Below are positions 26,078-34,602 of a DNA stretch of 64,000 nt, piece after piece. Made by a program: the position numbers and the translations under genes. How positions within the stretch are numbered: the first letter of the stretch is position 1; every line of letters begins with the position of its first letter. A model generated the notes under the pieces. That model ran no database searches, had not been told where the DNA came from, and saw nothing but the letters and a program-made list of their open reading frames with translations. This DNA is from Halorubrum sp. Atlit-26R (GTDB taxonomy: Archaea > Halobacteriota > Halobacteria > Halobacteriales > Haloferacaceae), in NCBI RefSeq assembly GCF_003666015.1, contig NZ_QPLT01000007.1, positions 62,001 through 126,000 on the forward strand, written 5' to 3'.

Positions 26078-26503
26078 ATGAGCTACCTCGTTGCGACCGA
26101 CGGGTCGACGGAGAGCGACGAAGCCGTCCGATACGCGGCGCGTCAGGCGGTCGCGTTCTACGAGACGCTCGAGATCGCCCACGTGCTGACGCCGGACTCG
26201 GAGCTGGTCGACGGGACGATCGTCCTCCCGGGCGAGGAGGCCGCCGTCGAGGCCGGACAGGGGGTCTTAGAGAGCGCCCGGAGCATCGCCGAGGAGGCGG
26301 TCGGCGACGAGTCGATCGACGTGGAGACCCAGCTCCTCACGGGGCGTCCGGCCGACGCGATCACCGAGTACGCGGTCGAGGAGCCGGTCGACGCCGTCTA
26401 CGTCGGCCACCGGGGGCTCTCGGAGGAGCGCGAGCAGGTCGTCGGCAGCGTCGCGAAGAGCGTCGTCGACAAGGCCGACGTGCCCGTGACGGTGATCCGG
26501 TAG
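26078..26503 (+). CDS. UspA-domain stress protein
   Basis: A 141-residue single UspA domain. It begins with the strand SYLVATDGSTESDEAV and ends with the nucleotide-loop segment VVGSVAKSVVDKADVPVTVIR. The G-x(2)-G-x(9)-G-[ST] ATP motif is only partly kept (GHRGLSEE...GSVAKS), so ATP binding is plausible but unsure. It is one of four stand-alone UspA genes in this window. Confidence 0.9.
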   Translation: MSYLVATDGSTESDEAVRYAARQAVAFYETLEIAHVLTPDSELVDGTIVLPGEEAAVEAGQGVLESARSIAEEAVGDESIDVETQLLTGRPADAITEYAVEEPVDAVYVGHRGLSEEREQVVGSVAKSVVDKADVPVTVIR

Positions 26504-26642
26504 GTGTCAGCCGAAGAAAACGACTGAGCGGCCGCGAGGCGGTCGAATTTTCCGTTTTCGCGCGCCGATCCGGCTGTCACAGGCGCCGGAAAGAACCGCC
26601 ATTATCGGACGTTCAAAACGGCGTTAGACCGTAGTACGGGTG

Positions 26643-27515
26643 ATGACAGAAGACGTACTCGTCACGGCGGACTGGGTCGAAGACCGCTTGGACCGCTTCC
26701 AGGACGACGACTCGGACCTCCGGCTCGTCGAGATCAACAACCCGACCGTCACCGACGAGTCGGAGTACACGCCCTACGAGGAGGGCCACGTCCCCGGCGC
26801 GCTCAACTTCGAGTGGGACGCGGTGTTCACCGACGAGACCGAGCGCGACATCGTCTCGAAGGAGGACTTCGCGGCCCGGAACGGCGAGGGCGGCATCGAC
26901 GCCGACACGACGGTCGTCGTGTACGGCGGCGGGCGCGTCCCGAACTGGTTCGCGCTGTTCGGCTACTGGATCTACAAGTACTACGGTCACGACGACATCC
27001 GCGTGATCGACGGCGGGAAGGGGTACTGGGTCGCCAACGACTACCCGCTCTCGACCGAGGAGCCCGACTTCACGCCGCGGGAGTACGAGGCCCGCGGCCC
27101 CTTCGAGAGCGTCCGCGCGTACAAGGACGACATCGACAAGGCGATCGAGGAGGGGATCCCGATGGTCGACGTCCGCTCCCCCGAGGAGTTCTCCGGCGAG
27201 GTCATCGCGCCCGAGGGGCTCAACGAGACCGCCCAGCGCGGCGGCCACATCCCCGGCGCGAGCAACGTCCCGATCGGCACCACGCTGAACGAGGACGGCA
27301 CGTTCAAGAGCGCGGACGAGCTCCGCGAGCTGTACTCGGACGCCGGCGTCGACGGCGACGAGTCGACGATCACCTACTGCCGCGTCGGCGAGCGCTCGTC
27401 GATCGAGTGGTTCCTCCTGCACGAGCTGCTCGGCTACGACGACGTCCGTAACTACGACGGCTCGTGGACCGAGTGGGGCAACCTCGTCGGCGCGCCGATC
27501 GAGACGGGCGAGTAA
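26643..27515 (+). CDS. Thiosulfate sulfurtransferase (tandem rhodanese)
   Basis: A 290-residue two-domain rhodanese. The C-terminal domain has the active Cys at about residue 246 in TYCRVGERSS. The N-terminal domain has VYGGGRVPN where the cysteine loop should be, so it is structural only, as is normal for this family. It moves sulfane sulfur from thiosulfate or mercaptopyruvate to an acceptor thiol or cyanide. ATG 26643 directly follows an in-frame GTG; either could be used. Confidence 0.9.
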   Translation: MTEDVLVTADWVEDRLDRFQDDDSDLRLVEINNPTVTDESEYTPYEEGHVPGALNFEWDAVFTDETERDIVSKEDFAARNGEGGIDADTTVVVYGGGRVPNWFALFGYWIYKYYGHDDIRVIDGGKGYWVANDYPLSTEEPDFTPREYEARGPFESVRAYKDDIDKAIEEGIPMVDVRSPEEFSGEVIAPEGLNETAQRGGHIPGASNVPIGTTLNEDGTFKSADELRELYSDAGVDGDESTITYCRVGERSSIEWFLLHELLGYDDVRNYDGSWTEWGNLVGAPIETGE

Positions 27516-27553
27516 GCGACGGTCGCGGAGCCGGCTTTCCGAGAGCTGCCCCG

Positions 27554-29470
27554 TCAGTCGTCCAGCGACGCCACCGCGGTCCGCTCCGCGCCGATCCGGC
27601 GGTCGAGGAAGTCGTCGAGCAGCTCCAGCGAGCGGATCTTCTGGTCGATGTCGCCGGAGCCGTGGCCCTCCTCGCCCAGCTCCTCGTACTCGTAGTCGTC
27701 CCCCTCCTCGAAGCCGGCGTCGTCGAGCGCGTCGCGAAGGATTCTGGCCTGCGTGATCGGGACCCGCGGGTCGTTGACGCCGTGGACGATCAGGAGCGGC
27801 CCGTCGACGTTCTCGACGTAGTTCACGGGGCTGCGCTCGCGGTAGATCGCCTCGTTCTCGTCGGGCTCGCCGAGGTTCTTCACCATGAGCTCCGTCCGGA
27901 AGTGCGGCATCGTGTTCTCGTACATGTCGAACAGGTCGCTCACGCCGACCCACGTGATCCCGGCGGCGTACAGGTCGGGGTACTGGACCATCTGCCAGTT
28001 CGCGGAGTAGCCGCCGTAGGAGCCGCCGTAGACGGCGACACGGTCCTCGTCGAGCCAGTCGTACTCGTCGAGGACGTGTTCGGCGCCGGTCGCCACGTCG
28101 CCCTGCTCGGCGCCGCCCCAGTCGTCGTACAGCTCCTGGACGAACTCGCGGCCGCGCCCCGTGGAGCCGCGGTAGTTCACCTGAAGCACGGAGTAGCCGC
28201 GCGAGAGGAGGAACTGGACGCGGTAGCTGAAGCGCCGCATGTCGTGGTGTCGCGGCCCGCCGTGCGGGTTGACGATCAGCGGCGAGGGGCGCCGCCCGGA
28301 GTCGAACAGCAGCCCCTCGATCTCGAACTCCTCGTAGGGGTCGTGGTCGACCGCCCGTGCCGGCGTCTCGGGGACGCCGTCGGAGGCGAACGTGACCGTC
28401 TCGGGCTCGACGAAGTCGTCCGGGTCGAACGGCCCGTACTCCGCGTCGAACAGGGTCTCCGTCTCGTCGGCGCCGAGGTCGTACGCGACTAACTCCGGCC
28501 GCTTACTCGACGTGGTCCGGTACGCGAGCAGGCGGTCGTCCGCCAGGCGCCCGTCGGCCACGCTGGCGACGCCGGCCGGGAAGTCGAGTTCGCGGCCCTC
28601 GCCGGTCTCGACGTCGTAGACGACGGGGACAGTCACGGCGCCGCGCGTCCGGCTCGCGACGAACCGGTCGCCGCCGTCGAGGAAGTGGCTCGGGGACTCC
28701 TCGAACTCGGCGCCGCCGAACCAGGTCACGTCCGCGGCGTCGCCGTCCGGGCTGGCCGCATCCCCGCCGCCGAGGTCGACGATTCCGGCGCGGCCGAGGT
28801 CGGCGCTGTTGTCGGTGACGAGCAGCCGGTCGCCGTCGGGGCCCCAGTCGGTCGGTACGACCTCCGCGCCCACGTCGCCGACCCCGAGGTTGCGGGCGTT
28901 CGACCCGTCCGCGTCCGCGACGTAGACGTCGAGGTTCTCGTAGGTGTCCGTCTCGTTGGTCGCGAACGCGATCCGGTCGCCGTCGGGCGACAGCTCCCCG
29001 GCGTTGACCGCGCGTTCGTAGTCGGTGACCTTCGTCGTCTCGCCGCTCGGCACGTCGTGGCGGTAGAGGTTCATCTGCCCGTCGCGGCTGGATCCGAGCA
29101 GGAGCGTCTCGCCGTCCTCGCCCACGTCGTGGAGCCGGATCTGCCCCTCCATCTCGACGACCGGCTCGCTCTCGCCGTCGAGCGACATCGCCCACACGTC
29201 GTGCTGCTCGTCGCCGGCCTCGTCGCGGTGGTAGAACAGTCGGTCGCCGCTCGGATCCCACTCGAACCCGGCGCGGACCGACCGCGGGACGTCGCCGTCG
29301 CTGAGCTGCTCTAAGGAGCCGTCCTCCGGGTCACAGAGGTGGAGCTCGTTGCGGCCGGTGACGTCGTAGTAGAGGGCGACGGTCTCTCCGTCCGGGGACA
29401 CGCGCGGACTCGCTATCGTCGGCAGCGAGGCGAGTTCGCGCAGTACGTCGGTCTCGTCTGAGTCTGACAT
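27554..29470 (-). CDS. S9-family prolyl oligopeptidase / acylaminoacyl-peptidase
   Basis: A 638-residue serine peptidase. The N-terminal half (about 1-370) is a WD-like beta-propeller with repeated GDRLLVTD, GDRIAFATNET and GETLLLGSSRD strands. The C-terminal alpha/beta-hydrolase domain has the nucleophile in YGGSYGGYS (about 480-490), followed by the conserved HGVNDPRVP and the catalytic His in EEGHG. It removes acylated or small peptides in the cytoplasm. No signal peptide is seen. It is convergent with the rhodanese gene. Confidence 0.9.
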   Translation of the reverse strand: MSDSDETDVLRELASLPTIASPRVSPDGETVALYYDVTGRNELHLCDPEDGSLEQLSDGDVPRSVRAGFEWDPSGDRLFYHRDEAGDEQHDVWAMSLDGESEPVVEMEGQIRLHDVGEDGETLLLGSSRDGQMNLYRHDVPSGETTKVTDYERAVNAGELSPDGDRIAFATNETDTYENLDVYVADADGSNARNLGVGDVGAEVVPTDWGPDGDRLLVTDNSADLGRAGIVDLGGGDAASPDGDAADVTWFGGAEFEESPSHFLDGGDRFVASRTRGAVTVPVVYDVETGEGRELDFPAGVASVADGRLADDRLLAYRTTSSKRPELVAYDLGADETETLFDAEYGPFDPDDFVEPETVTFASDGVPETPARAVDHDPYEEFEIEGLLFDSGRRPSPLIVNPHGGPRHHDMRRFSYRVQFLLSRGYSVLQVNYRGSTGRGREFVQELYDDWGGAEQGDVATGAEHVLDEYDWLDEDRVAVYGGSYGGYSANWQMVQYPDLYAAGITWVGVSDLFDMYENTMPHFRTELMVKNLGEPDENEAIYRERSPVNYVENVDGPLLIVHGVNDPRVPITQARILRDALDDAGFEEGDDYEYEELGEEGHGSGDIDQKIRSLELLDDFLDRRIGAERTAVASLDD

Positions 29471-29554
29471 CCGTCTAACACGGGCGGCGGAACCCTATTC
29501 AACGTTTCCCGGGTATCGGTCAGCGCGCGCCGCGCGGTGGGCGACGAGTCGGTT

Positions 29555-29911
29555 TCAGTCGGATGTCGACTTGGTCCGGTGGTTAAACTCGGCGACGGTG
29601 ATCGCCATTCCGAACACCATGAGTCCGAACGCCGCGGTCGCAACCGGTACGGAGATCTGTACGAAGGTGCTCGTGGCTCCCCCTGCGACGCCGCCGCTCA
29701 CGGCCCCCAGGACCCGCTGTTTCCGGTCCGGATCGGTGCCAAAGAACGTTCGCCACGTCCTCCGGTGGGCGACGACGAGCGATGTCGTGGCCGCGTAGAT
29801 GAGGAAGACCGACGGGGCCAGCAAGTGGTCACCGTTGCCGAAGCGTGCGACGAGACCCGCGACGGACAGTCCGACGATCAGCGCGACACCGTAGCGGAGG
29901 GCTCGGTTCAC
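29555..29911 (-). CDS. Hypothetical membrane protein, 118 aa
   Basis: A 118-residue protein with helices at about 5-22, 28-47, 66-84 and 86-107 and a charged loop at 48-66 (RRTWRTFFGTDPDRKQR). No family is recognised. It is immediately downstream of the divergent photolyase promoter area. Confidence 0.65.
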   Translation of the reverse strand: MNRALRYGVALIVGLSVAGLVARFGNGDHLLAPSVFLIYAATTSLVVAHRRTWRTFFGTDPDRKQRVLGAVSGGVAGGATSTFVQISVPVATAAFGLMVFGMAITVAEFNHRTKSTSD

Positions 29912-30016
29912 GGATATTTATTGTAGAGAGTTCTCAAATGGATTTTGGTAGCCCATCGACGGCGCCGGCGACCCGCCGACAGACCCTTGCCCGGACGCGC
30001 CGAAATCGGGGACGAA

Positions 30017-31615
30017 ATGGGCTCGTCCGCCGACGCCCCCCTTCCGACGACGCCGGACGCCGAGGCGGTCCGCGCTGTGGCGGGGTCGGAGCCGCCGGGA
30101 ACCGTCGTCTGGCACCGCGACGACCTGCGGATCGCGGACAACCCGGCGGTCGCGGCGGCCGCCGACGAGGCCGACCGAATCGTCCCGCTGTTCGTCTTCG
30201 ACCCCGGATTCCACGACGAGCGCGGCGCGGCCTGCGACGCGCGGATCGAGTTCCTCCACGACTGCCTGCGCGATCTGGACCGCCAGTACCGCGACGTCGA
30301 CGGTGCGGGGCTGACGTACGCCCACGGCGACCCCCTCAACGTGCTGGGGCGGTTCGTCGACGCCGGCTGGGATGTCGTCGCGAGCGCGAGCGCGACGGGT
30401 CGGTACGGCCGGCGACGGGACGGGCGCGCCCGCGAGCGACTCGGCGTCCGGTTCGTCGCGGGCGACGGGCTGGTCCGGGACACCGACCGCCCGCGGGAGG
30501 GCTGGAGCGACCGCGTCGAGGCGTGGCTCGCGAGCGACCCGTTCGACTGGGATCCCCGGTCCGTCGCGGTCGAGCGCGTGGAGACGGGGATCGACCCCGA
30601 GGCGGTCGCGGACGCGTACGGGATCGACTCGGCGAAGACGCGCGTGCCGACCGGGGGACGCGAGGCGGCCCGCGAGCGGCTCCGCGAGTTCACCGCGCGG
30701 ATCGCCGACTACCCCGGCTCCATCTCCTCGCCGCTCGACGCCCGGGACGGGACGAGCGGCCTTTCCCCCTATCTGCGGTTCGGCTGCCTCTCGGTCCGGG
30801 AAGTCCACCGTCACGTCGACGAGCGCGCGCCGGACGGCCGCGGGAAGTCCATGTTCGTCTCCCGGCTGTACTGGAACCGCCACTACACCCAGAAGCTGCT
30901 CGACTGGCCGGGGTGGCTCGACCGCGCCGTCAACCCCGTCTACGAGGGGTTCAACCGCGACCGACACGATCCCGACCTCGTCGCGGCGTGGAAGCGCGGC
31001 GAGACCGGATTCCCGATGGTCGACGCCAGCATGCGCTGTCTGCGGGAGACGGGGTGGCTCAACTTCCGGATGCGGGCGCTGTGCGCGAGCGTCTACTTCC
31101 ACGTCCTCCAGCAGCCGTGGCGGATCGGCGCGGACCACTTCTACGAGCACCTGATCGACGGCGACCCCGCGATCAACTACACCCAGTGGCAGTCGCAGTG
31201 CGGGCTGGTCGGTCGCCCCGGACTGCGATTGTACGATCCCCGCAAGCAGGTTCGCGACCAGGACCCGGACGGCGAGTTCGTCACGCGGTGGGTGCCCGAG
31301 CTCGCCCCGCTCCCCGCCGCGCACCTCGACGCCCCCGAGAAGGCCCCGCTCGCGGTCCAGCGCGAGGTCGGAGTCGAGGTCGGCGAGGAGTACCCGTACC
31401 CGGTCGTCGACTACGAGGCGGCCCGAAGCGAGTTCCGCGAGCGCTACGGGGCGGCGTACCCCGCCGCGGCCGACAGGCTCGGCGAGGAAGCGATCGCCCG
31501 GCGAGCGTCGCTCTCGGGCGGACTCGACGCCGCCGGTTCCATCGCGGCCGACCACGGGGAATCGCACGCGGACGCTGCCGACGGAACCGCCCAGACCGAT
31601 CTTGACGACTTCTGA
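30017..31615 (+). CDS. phr: Cryptochrome/DNA photolyase family protein
   Basis: A 532-residue flavoprotein. The N-terminal alpha/beta domain begins TVVWHRDDLRIADNPAV (about 29-45). The FAD-binding helical domain includes SPYLRFGCLSVREV, MVDASMRCLRETGWLNFRMR and QPWRIGADHFYEHLIDGDPA. These match DNA photolyases, which use light to split pyrimidine dimers, a vital function under strong sunlight. The long charged C-terminal tail (about 500-532) is a local addition. Whether it repairs DNA or is a photosensor cannot be told from sequence. ATG 30017 places the first strand where relatives have it. Confidence 0.85.
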   Translation: MGSSADAPLPTTPDAEAVRAVAGSEPPGTVVWHRDDLRIADNPAVAAAADEADRIVPLFVFDPGFHDERGAACDARIEFLHDCLRDLDRQYRDVDGAGLTYAHGDPLNVLGRFVDAGWDVVASASATGRYGRRRDGRARERLGVRFVAGDGLVRDTDRPREGWSDRVEAWLASDPFDWDPRSVAVERVETGIDPEAVADAYGIDSAKTRVPTGGREAARERLREFTARIADYPGSISSPLDARDGTSGLSPYLRFGCLSVREVHRHVDERAPDGRGKSMFVSRLYWNRHYTQKLLDWPGWLDRAVNPVYEGFNRDRHDPDLVAAWKRGETGFPMVDASMRCLRETGWLNFRMRALCASVYFHVLQQPWRIGADHFYEHLIDGDPAINYTQWQSQCGLVGRPGLRLYDPRKQVRDQDPDGEFVTRWVPELAPLPAAHLDAPEKAPLAVQREVGVEVGEEYPYPVVDYEAARSEFRERYGAAYPAAADRLGEEAIARRASLSGGLDAAGSIAADHGESHADAADGTAQTDLDDF

Positions 31616-31693
31616 CGGGCGGCCGACCGCGCTCTCGGACGCAGCCGGGGCCTCGTGGAAAGGTTCATACGGCCGTGTGCCGTATTGTACGGT

Positions 31694-31927
31694 ATGGACC
31701 AGAACGTCGGTGCGATGGACAAGCGGGTCAGGACCGTCGTCGGCGCCGTCGCCGGTGCAGCCTCGATAGCGACGCTCGCGGGCGCAGCGCCGCTTCCGGC
31801 GCTCGCGGCGCCGGTGCTGGGCGTCGTCGCGCTCGCGATGCTCGCGACCGCCGCGACCGGCACCTGCGGCCTGTACGCCCTGATCGGCGTTAACACGTGT
31901 CCCGCAGACGGGCGCGGATCGCGCTGA
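31694..31927 (+). CDS. DUF2892-family small membrane protein
   Basis: A 77-residue protein. It starts MDQNVGAMDKRVR and has a hydrophobic hairpin (about 17-38, 40-60) and ends with TGTCGLYALIGVNTCP. This is the DUF2892 pattern (YgaP membrane-domain-like), including two cysteines. Function is unknown; relatives are often near sulfur-transfer genes, and a rhodanese lies 4 kb upstream, which may be chance. Confidence 0.75.
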   Translation: MDQNVGAMDKRVRTVVGAVAGAASIATLAGAAPLPALAAPVLGVVALAMLATAATGTCGLYALIGVNTCPADGRGSR

Positions 31928-32103
31928 GCGATCGACGGTGAATCTATTTTTAAGGGTAGAACGGCTCTAGAACGCGTTTTGCGCTGACACGGACGGCAGT
32001 CTCAAGTGTCCGGAATGCGTATCGTTCCCATGCTCGACAGCGACCCGAGCCGACGGCGTCCCGCGGCGGACCTGTGCTCCCGCGCGAGGGAGGTGATCGC
32101 GGC

Positions 32104-33336
32104 GTGACCGACGACCCGACCGTCCTCGTGATCGGGGGCGGCGCGACGGGGACGGGGATCGCTCGCGACCTCGCCGCCCGCGGGGTCGACGCCACGCTCG
32201 TCGACCGGGGCGGGCTCGGGAGCGGCACCTCCGGCCGGTCGCACGGCCTCCTCCACAGCGGCGCCCGCTACGCCGAGGCCGACGCCGAGGGCGCCCGCGA
32301 GTGTATCGAGGAGAACCGGACGCTCCGGGATATCGCCGGGGCCTGCGTCCGCGAGACGGGGGGGTTGTTCGTCCGGCTCGCGGACGACGACCCCGACTAC
32401 TACGAGGAGAAGCTCGCGGCCTGCGAGGCGATCGGAATCGAGACGGAGCGCCTCGACGGCGACGACGCCCGCGAGGCGGTGCCGGGGCTCGCGGCCGAGG
32501 TCGAGGCGGCGTTCCGGGTCCCGGACGGCGTCATCTACCCGTCGCGGTTGGTCGCCGCCAACGCCGCCGACGCCGAGCGGCGCGGGGCGAGCGTCCATCC
32601 CCACGCCCCGGTGGAGGACGTGACGGTCCGCGACGGCGAGGTCGCGTCCGTCAGCGTCGGCGGTTCGGTCGACGCGACGCTGTCGCCCGACGTCGTCGTC
32701 AACGCCACCGGCGCGTGGGCGGACTCGATCGCGGAGCTGGCGGGCGTCGAAGTCGGGATGGCGCCGAGCCGCGGCGTGATGGTCTCCGTGGAGTACGACG
32801 GGCTCGGCCCGGTGTTGAACCGCTGTCGCGACCCCGACGACGGCGACATCGTCGTGCCGCACGACGGCGAGGTCGTGCTGGGGACGACGAGCGTCCCCGT
32901 CTCGGACCCGGACGACTACGAGACCGCCGACTGGGAGGTGGAGCGCTCCGTCGAGGAGTGCGCCGCGATGCTCCCCGCGGTCGCCGACGCGCCGACCGTG
33001 CGGACCTGGTGGGGCGTCCGCCCCCTCTACGCGCCCGACGAATCGGGTTCGAACCGACGAGGGATCTCGCGCGGCTTCACGCTGCTCGACCACGAGCGCG
33101 ACGGCGTCGAGGGGTTCTACAGCGTGGTCGGCGGGAAGCTGACCACTTACCGGCAGATGGCCGAGACGACCGCGGACCGCGTCTGCGACCGCCTCGGGGT
33201 CGACGCCGCCTGCGAGACCGCGGACGAACCGCTCGCGCACGCCGACGACCCGGAGCGCTTAGACGAACTCGTGGCGGAGTACGGCGGGGCGAACCCGACC
33301 GACGCCGACGTGGTCGGCGCGCCCGCCGACGACTGA
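32104..33336 (+). CDS. FAD-dependent glycerol-3-phosphate dehydrogenase-like protein (short GlpA)
   Basis: A 410-residue FAD oxidoreductase. The FAD motif VIGGGATGTGIARDLAARG and the GlpA-like GTSGRSHGLLHSGARY are at the N-terminus; later blocks VVNATGAWAD and YSVVGGKLTTYR are typical of glycerol-3-phosphate dehydrogenases. Full GlpA is about 560 residues with a C-terminal BFD-like [2Fe-2S] domain, which is absent here. GTG 32104 is taken as start because it precedes the first strand by a normal distance. It may act with another electron carrier or be a different DAO-family enzyme. No glpB, glpC or glycerol kinase is adjacent. Confidence 0.8.
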   Translation: MTDDPTVLVIGGGATGTGIARDLAARGVDATLVDRGGLGSGTSGRSHGLLHSGARYAEADAEGARECIEENRTLRDIAGACVRETGGLFVRLADDDPDYYEEKLAACEAIGIETERLDGDDAREAVPGLAAEVEAAFRVPDGVIYPSRLVAANAADAERRGASVHPHAPVEDVTVRDGEVASVSVGGSVDATLSPDVVVNATGAWADSIAELAGVEVGMAPSRGVMVSVEYDGLGPVLNRCRDPDDGDIVVPHDGEVVLGTTSVPVSDPDDYETADWEVERSVEECAAMLPAVADAPTVRTWWGVRPLYAPDESGSNRRGISRGFTLLDHERDGVEGFYSVVGGKLTTYRQMAETTADRVCDRLGVDAACETADEPLAHADDPERLDELVAEYGGANPTDADVVGAPADD

Positions 33337-33441
33337 GCCGGCGTCGGCGTGGGGCGCCGCCGGGGGCGCGACGCCCCCGCCGGCGCGCGAGGTTCGAGCG
33401 TGAACCCGGGGGTTGAGAGTCCGACGGTGCGACCGATCGGT

Positions 33442-33852
33442 ATGCCAGTCGCGACGGTCGGCGAGACCGCGGTCAACGAGGTGTCGATCACCGAGGAGAT
33501 GCTCCCCGCGTTCGCGGAGCTGTCGGGCGACACGAACCCGATCCATCTCGACGACGAGTACGCCGCGGAGACGATGTTCGGCGGGCGGGTCGCCCACGGA
33601 ATCTTATCCGCGGCGGTCATCTCCGGTGCGCTGGCGCAGCTCTCCGGCGACATCGTCTACCTCTCGCAGGAGCTGTCGTTCGAGAAGCCCGTCTACCCGG
33701 GCGAGACGGTCGAAGCGACCGTCCGCGTCACCGAGGACCTCGGCGACGACCGGCTCGCGGTCGAGACGACCGCGACCGTGCCCGAGCGCGACGAGCGCGT
33801 GCTCTCGGGCGAGGCGACGGTGCTGTCGGTGCCGCACGGAAACGGTGACTGA
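33442..33852 (+). CDS. MaoC-family (R)-enoyl-CoA hydratase
   Basis: A 136-residue hot-dog-fold hydratase. The hydratase motif is intact: FAELSGDTNPIHLDDEYA with active Asp and His, then FGGRVAHGI. Such single-domain proteins hydrate trans-enoyl-CoA to (R)-3-hydroxyacyl-CoA, as PhaJ does in polyhydroxyalkanoate formation. It is followed by element C. Confidence 0.85.
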   Translation: MPVATVGETAVNEVSITEEMLPAFAELSGDTNPIHLDDEYAAETMFGGRVAHGILSAAVISGALAQLSGDIVYLSQELSFEKPVYPGETVEATVRVTEDLGDDRLAVETTATVPERDERVLSGEATVLSVPHGNGD

Positions 33853-33882
33853 CCGACGAGACCAGATGCCCGGTCAGAATGA

Positions 33883-33890
33883 TATATAAA
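33883..33890 (+). promoter_or_regulatory. TATA box before element C
   Basis: TATATAAA centred about 26 nt before the core's GGCGCGTGCC. Of the four element TATA boxes this has the most canonical distance to the proposed start. Confidence 0.55.
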
Positions 33891-33911
33891 TAAACGCCGA
33901 GCCGAGGCGGC

Positions 33912-34307
33912 GGCGCGTGCCTGCGAGCGGCCGCCACCGGCGGCCGCGAGACAGCACGCGCGAGGGACGCGGTGAGCGCTCGGAGAGCGCGAACCGCGAG
34001 GCTGGGGAGGCATGAGGCGCGGTCCCGTGAGCGACCGGAGGGAGCGAACGGGAGCACGGAAGTCGCAGCCTGCGCAGCGAACGGTGCGAGGTGCGAGCGG
34101 AGCCAGCACCTCGGTAAACGAGCGGCGAAGCCGCGAGTAGTGAGCGAGCAGGACCGTCTTCCGGCGGTCGCTGTGCGGTCGGGGGGGACTCAAAGGGGCA
34201 GTCGCGAAGGCGCCGTAGGCGACGTAAGCACCACAGCGAAGGAGCGGCAGCGACTGAGCGAGGAGCGCAGCGAGCGTACGGCGCCTTCGCGGCTGGGGCT
34301 TTGGCGG
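33912..34307 (+). ncRNA. Candidate structured RNA, element C core (long form)
   Basis: Plus strand and longest of the six. P4 is CGAGCGGCCGCC/GGCGGCCGCGAG. The P3 position holds CGCGGT ... ACCGCG with an inner AGCGCT/AGAGCGC pairing. P2 is AGTCGCGAAGGCGCCGTA (34201 region) with TACGGCGCCTTCGCGGCT (34277-34294): 17 Watson-Crick pairs and one that is G-U only as RNA. Between the GAGGCGCGG block and GACTCAAAGGGGC it carries about 150 extra bases (34025-34180) with further hairpins such as GAGGTGC/GCACCTC. Confidence 0.65.
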
Positions 34308-34602
34308 TGTTCGCCGTCGATCTACAGTCAGCAGTTGTTTATAAACGACCGACTGGGGCTTTGGAGGCCCTCGGCACCGGTCCGCGATCAGCTATTTATA
34401 AGTGAGCGGCTGGGGCTTTGGCGGTATTCGTCCCCGAACCGCTAGCGACTATTATAAATGAACGGCCGGGGTCGGAAGCGTTCGCCGAGGTTTTGCGGAA
34501 TCTGTTTATAAATGAGTCCGATTCAAGCGAAACCGTCCAAAGAAGTTCTGACCGACGGTCGTGCGAGGTCGGGGGAGACGTCCCACGCCTCGCTACTTAT
34601 AA
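34308..34602 (+). repeat. Tail array of element C
   Basis: Five TATA-like boxes end successive units at about 34338, 34395, 34452, 34505 and 34597. The first four are 54-57 bases apart, the last is about 91. Units are more diverged than in element B and carry different bases before GGGG (CGACTGGGG, CGGCTGGGG, CGGCCGGGG). The array stops within the end of the broken ligase/KAS III gene. Confidence 0.8.

Noticed and set aside
26640-26645. Two start codons (GTG then ATG) as a sign of a programmed start for the rhodanese.
   Set aside because: They are directly adjacent and would change only one residue.
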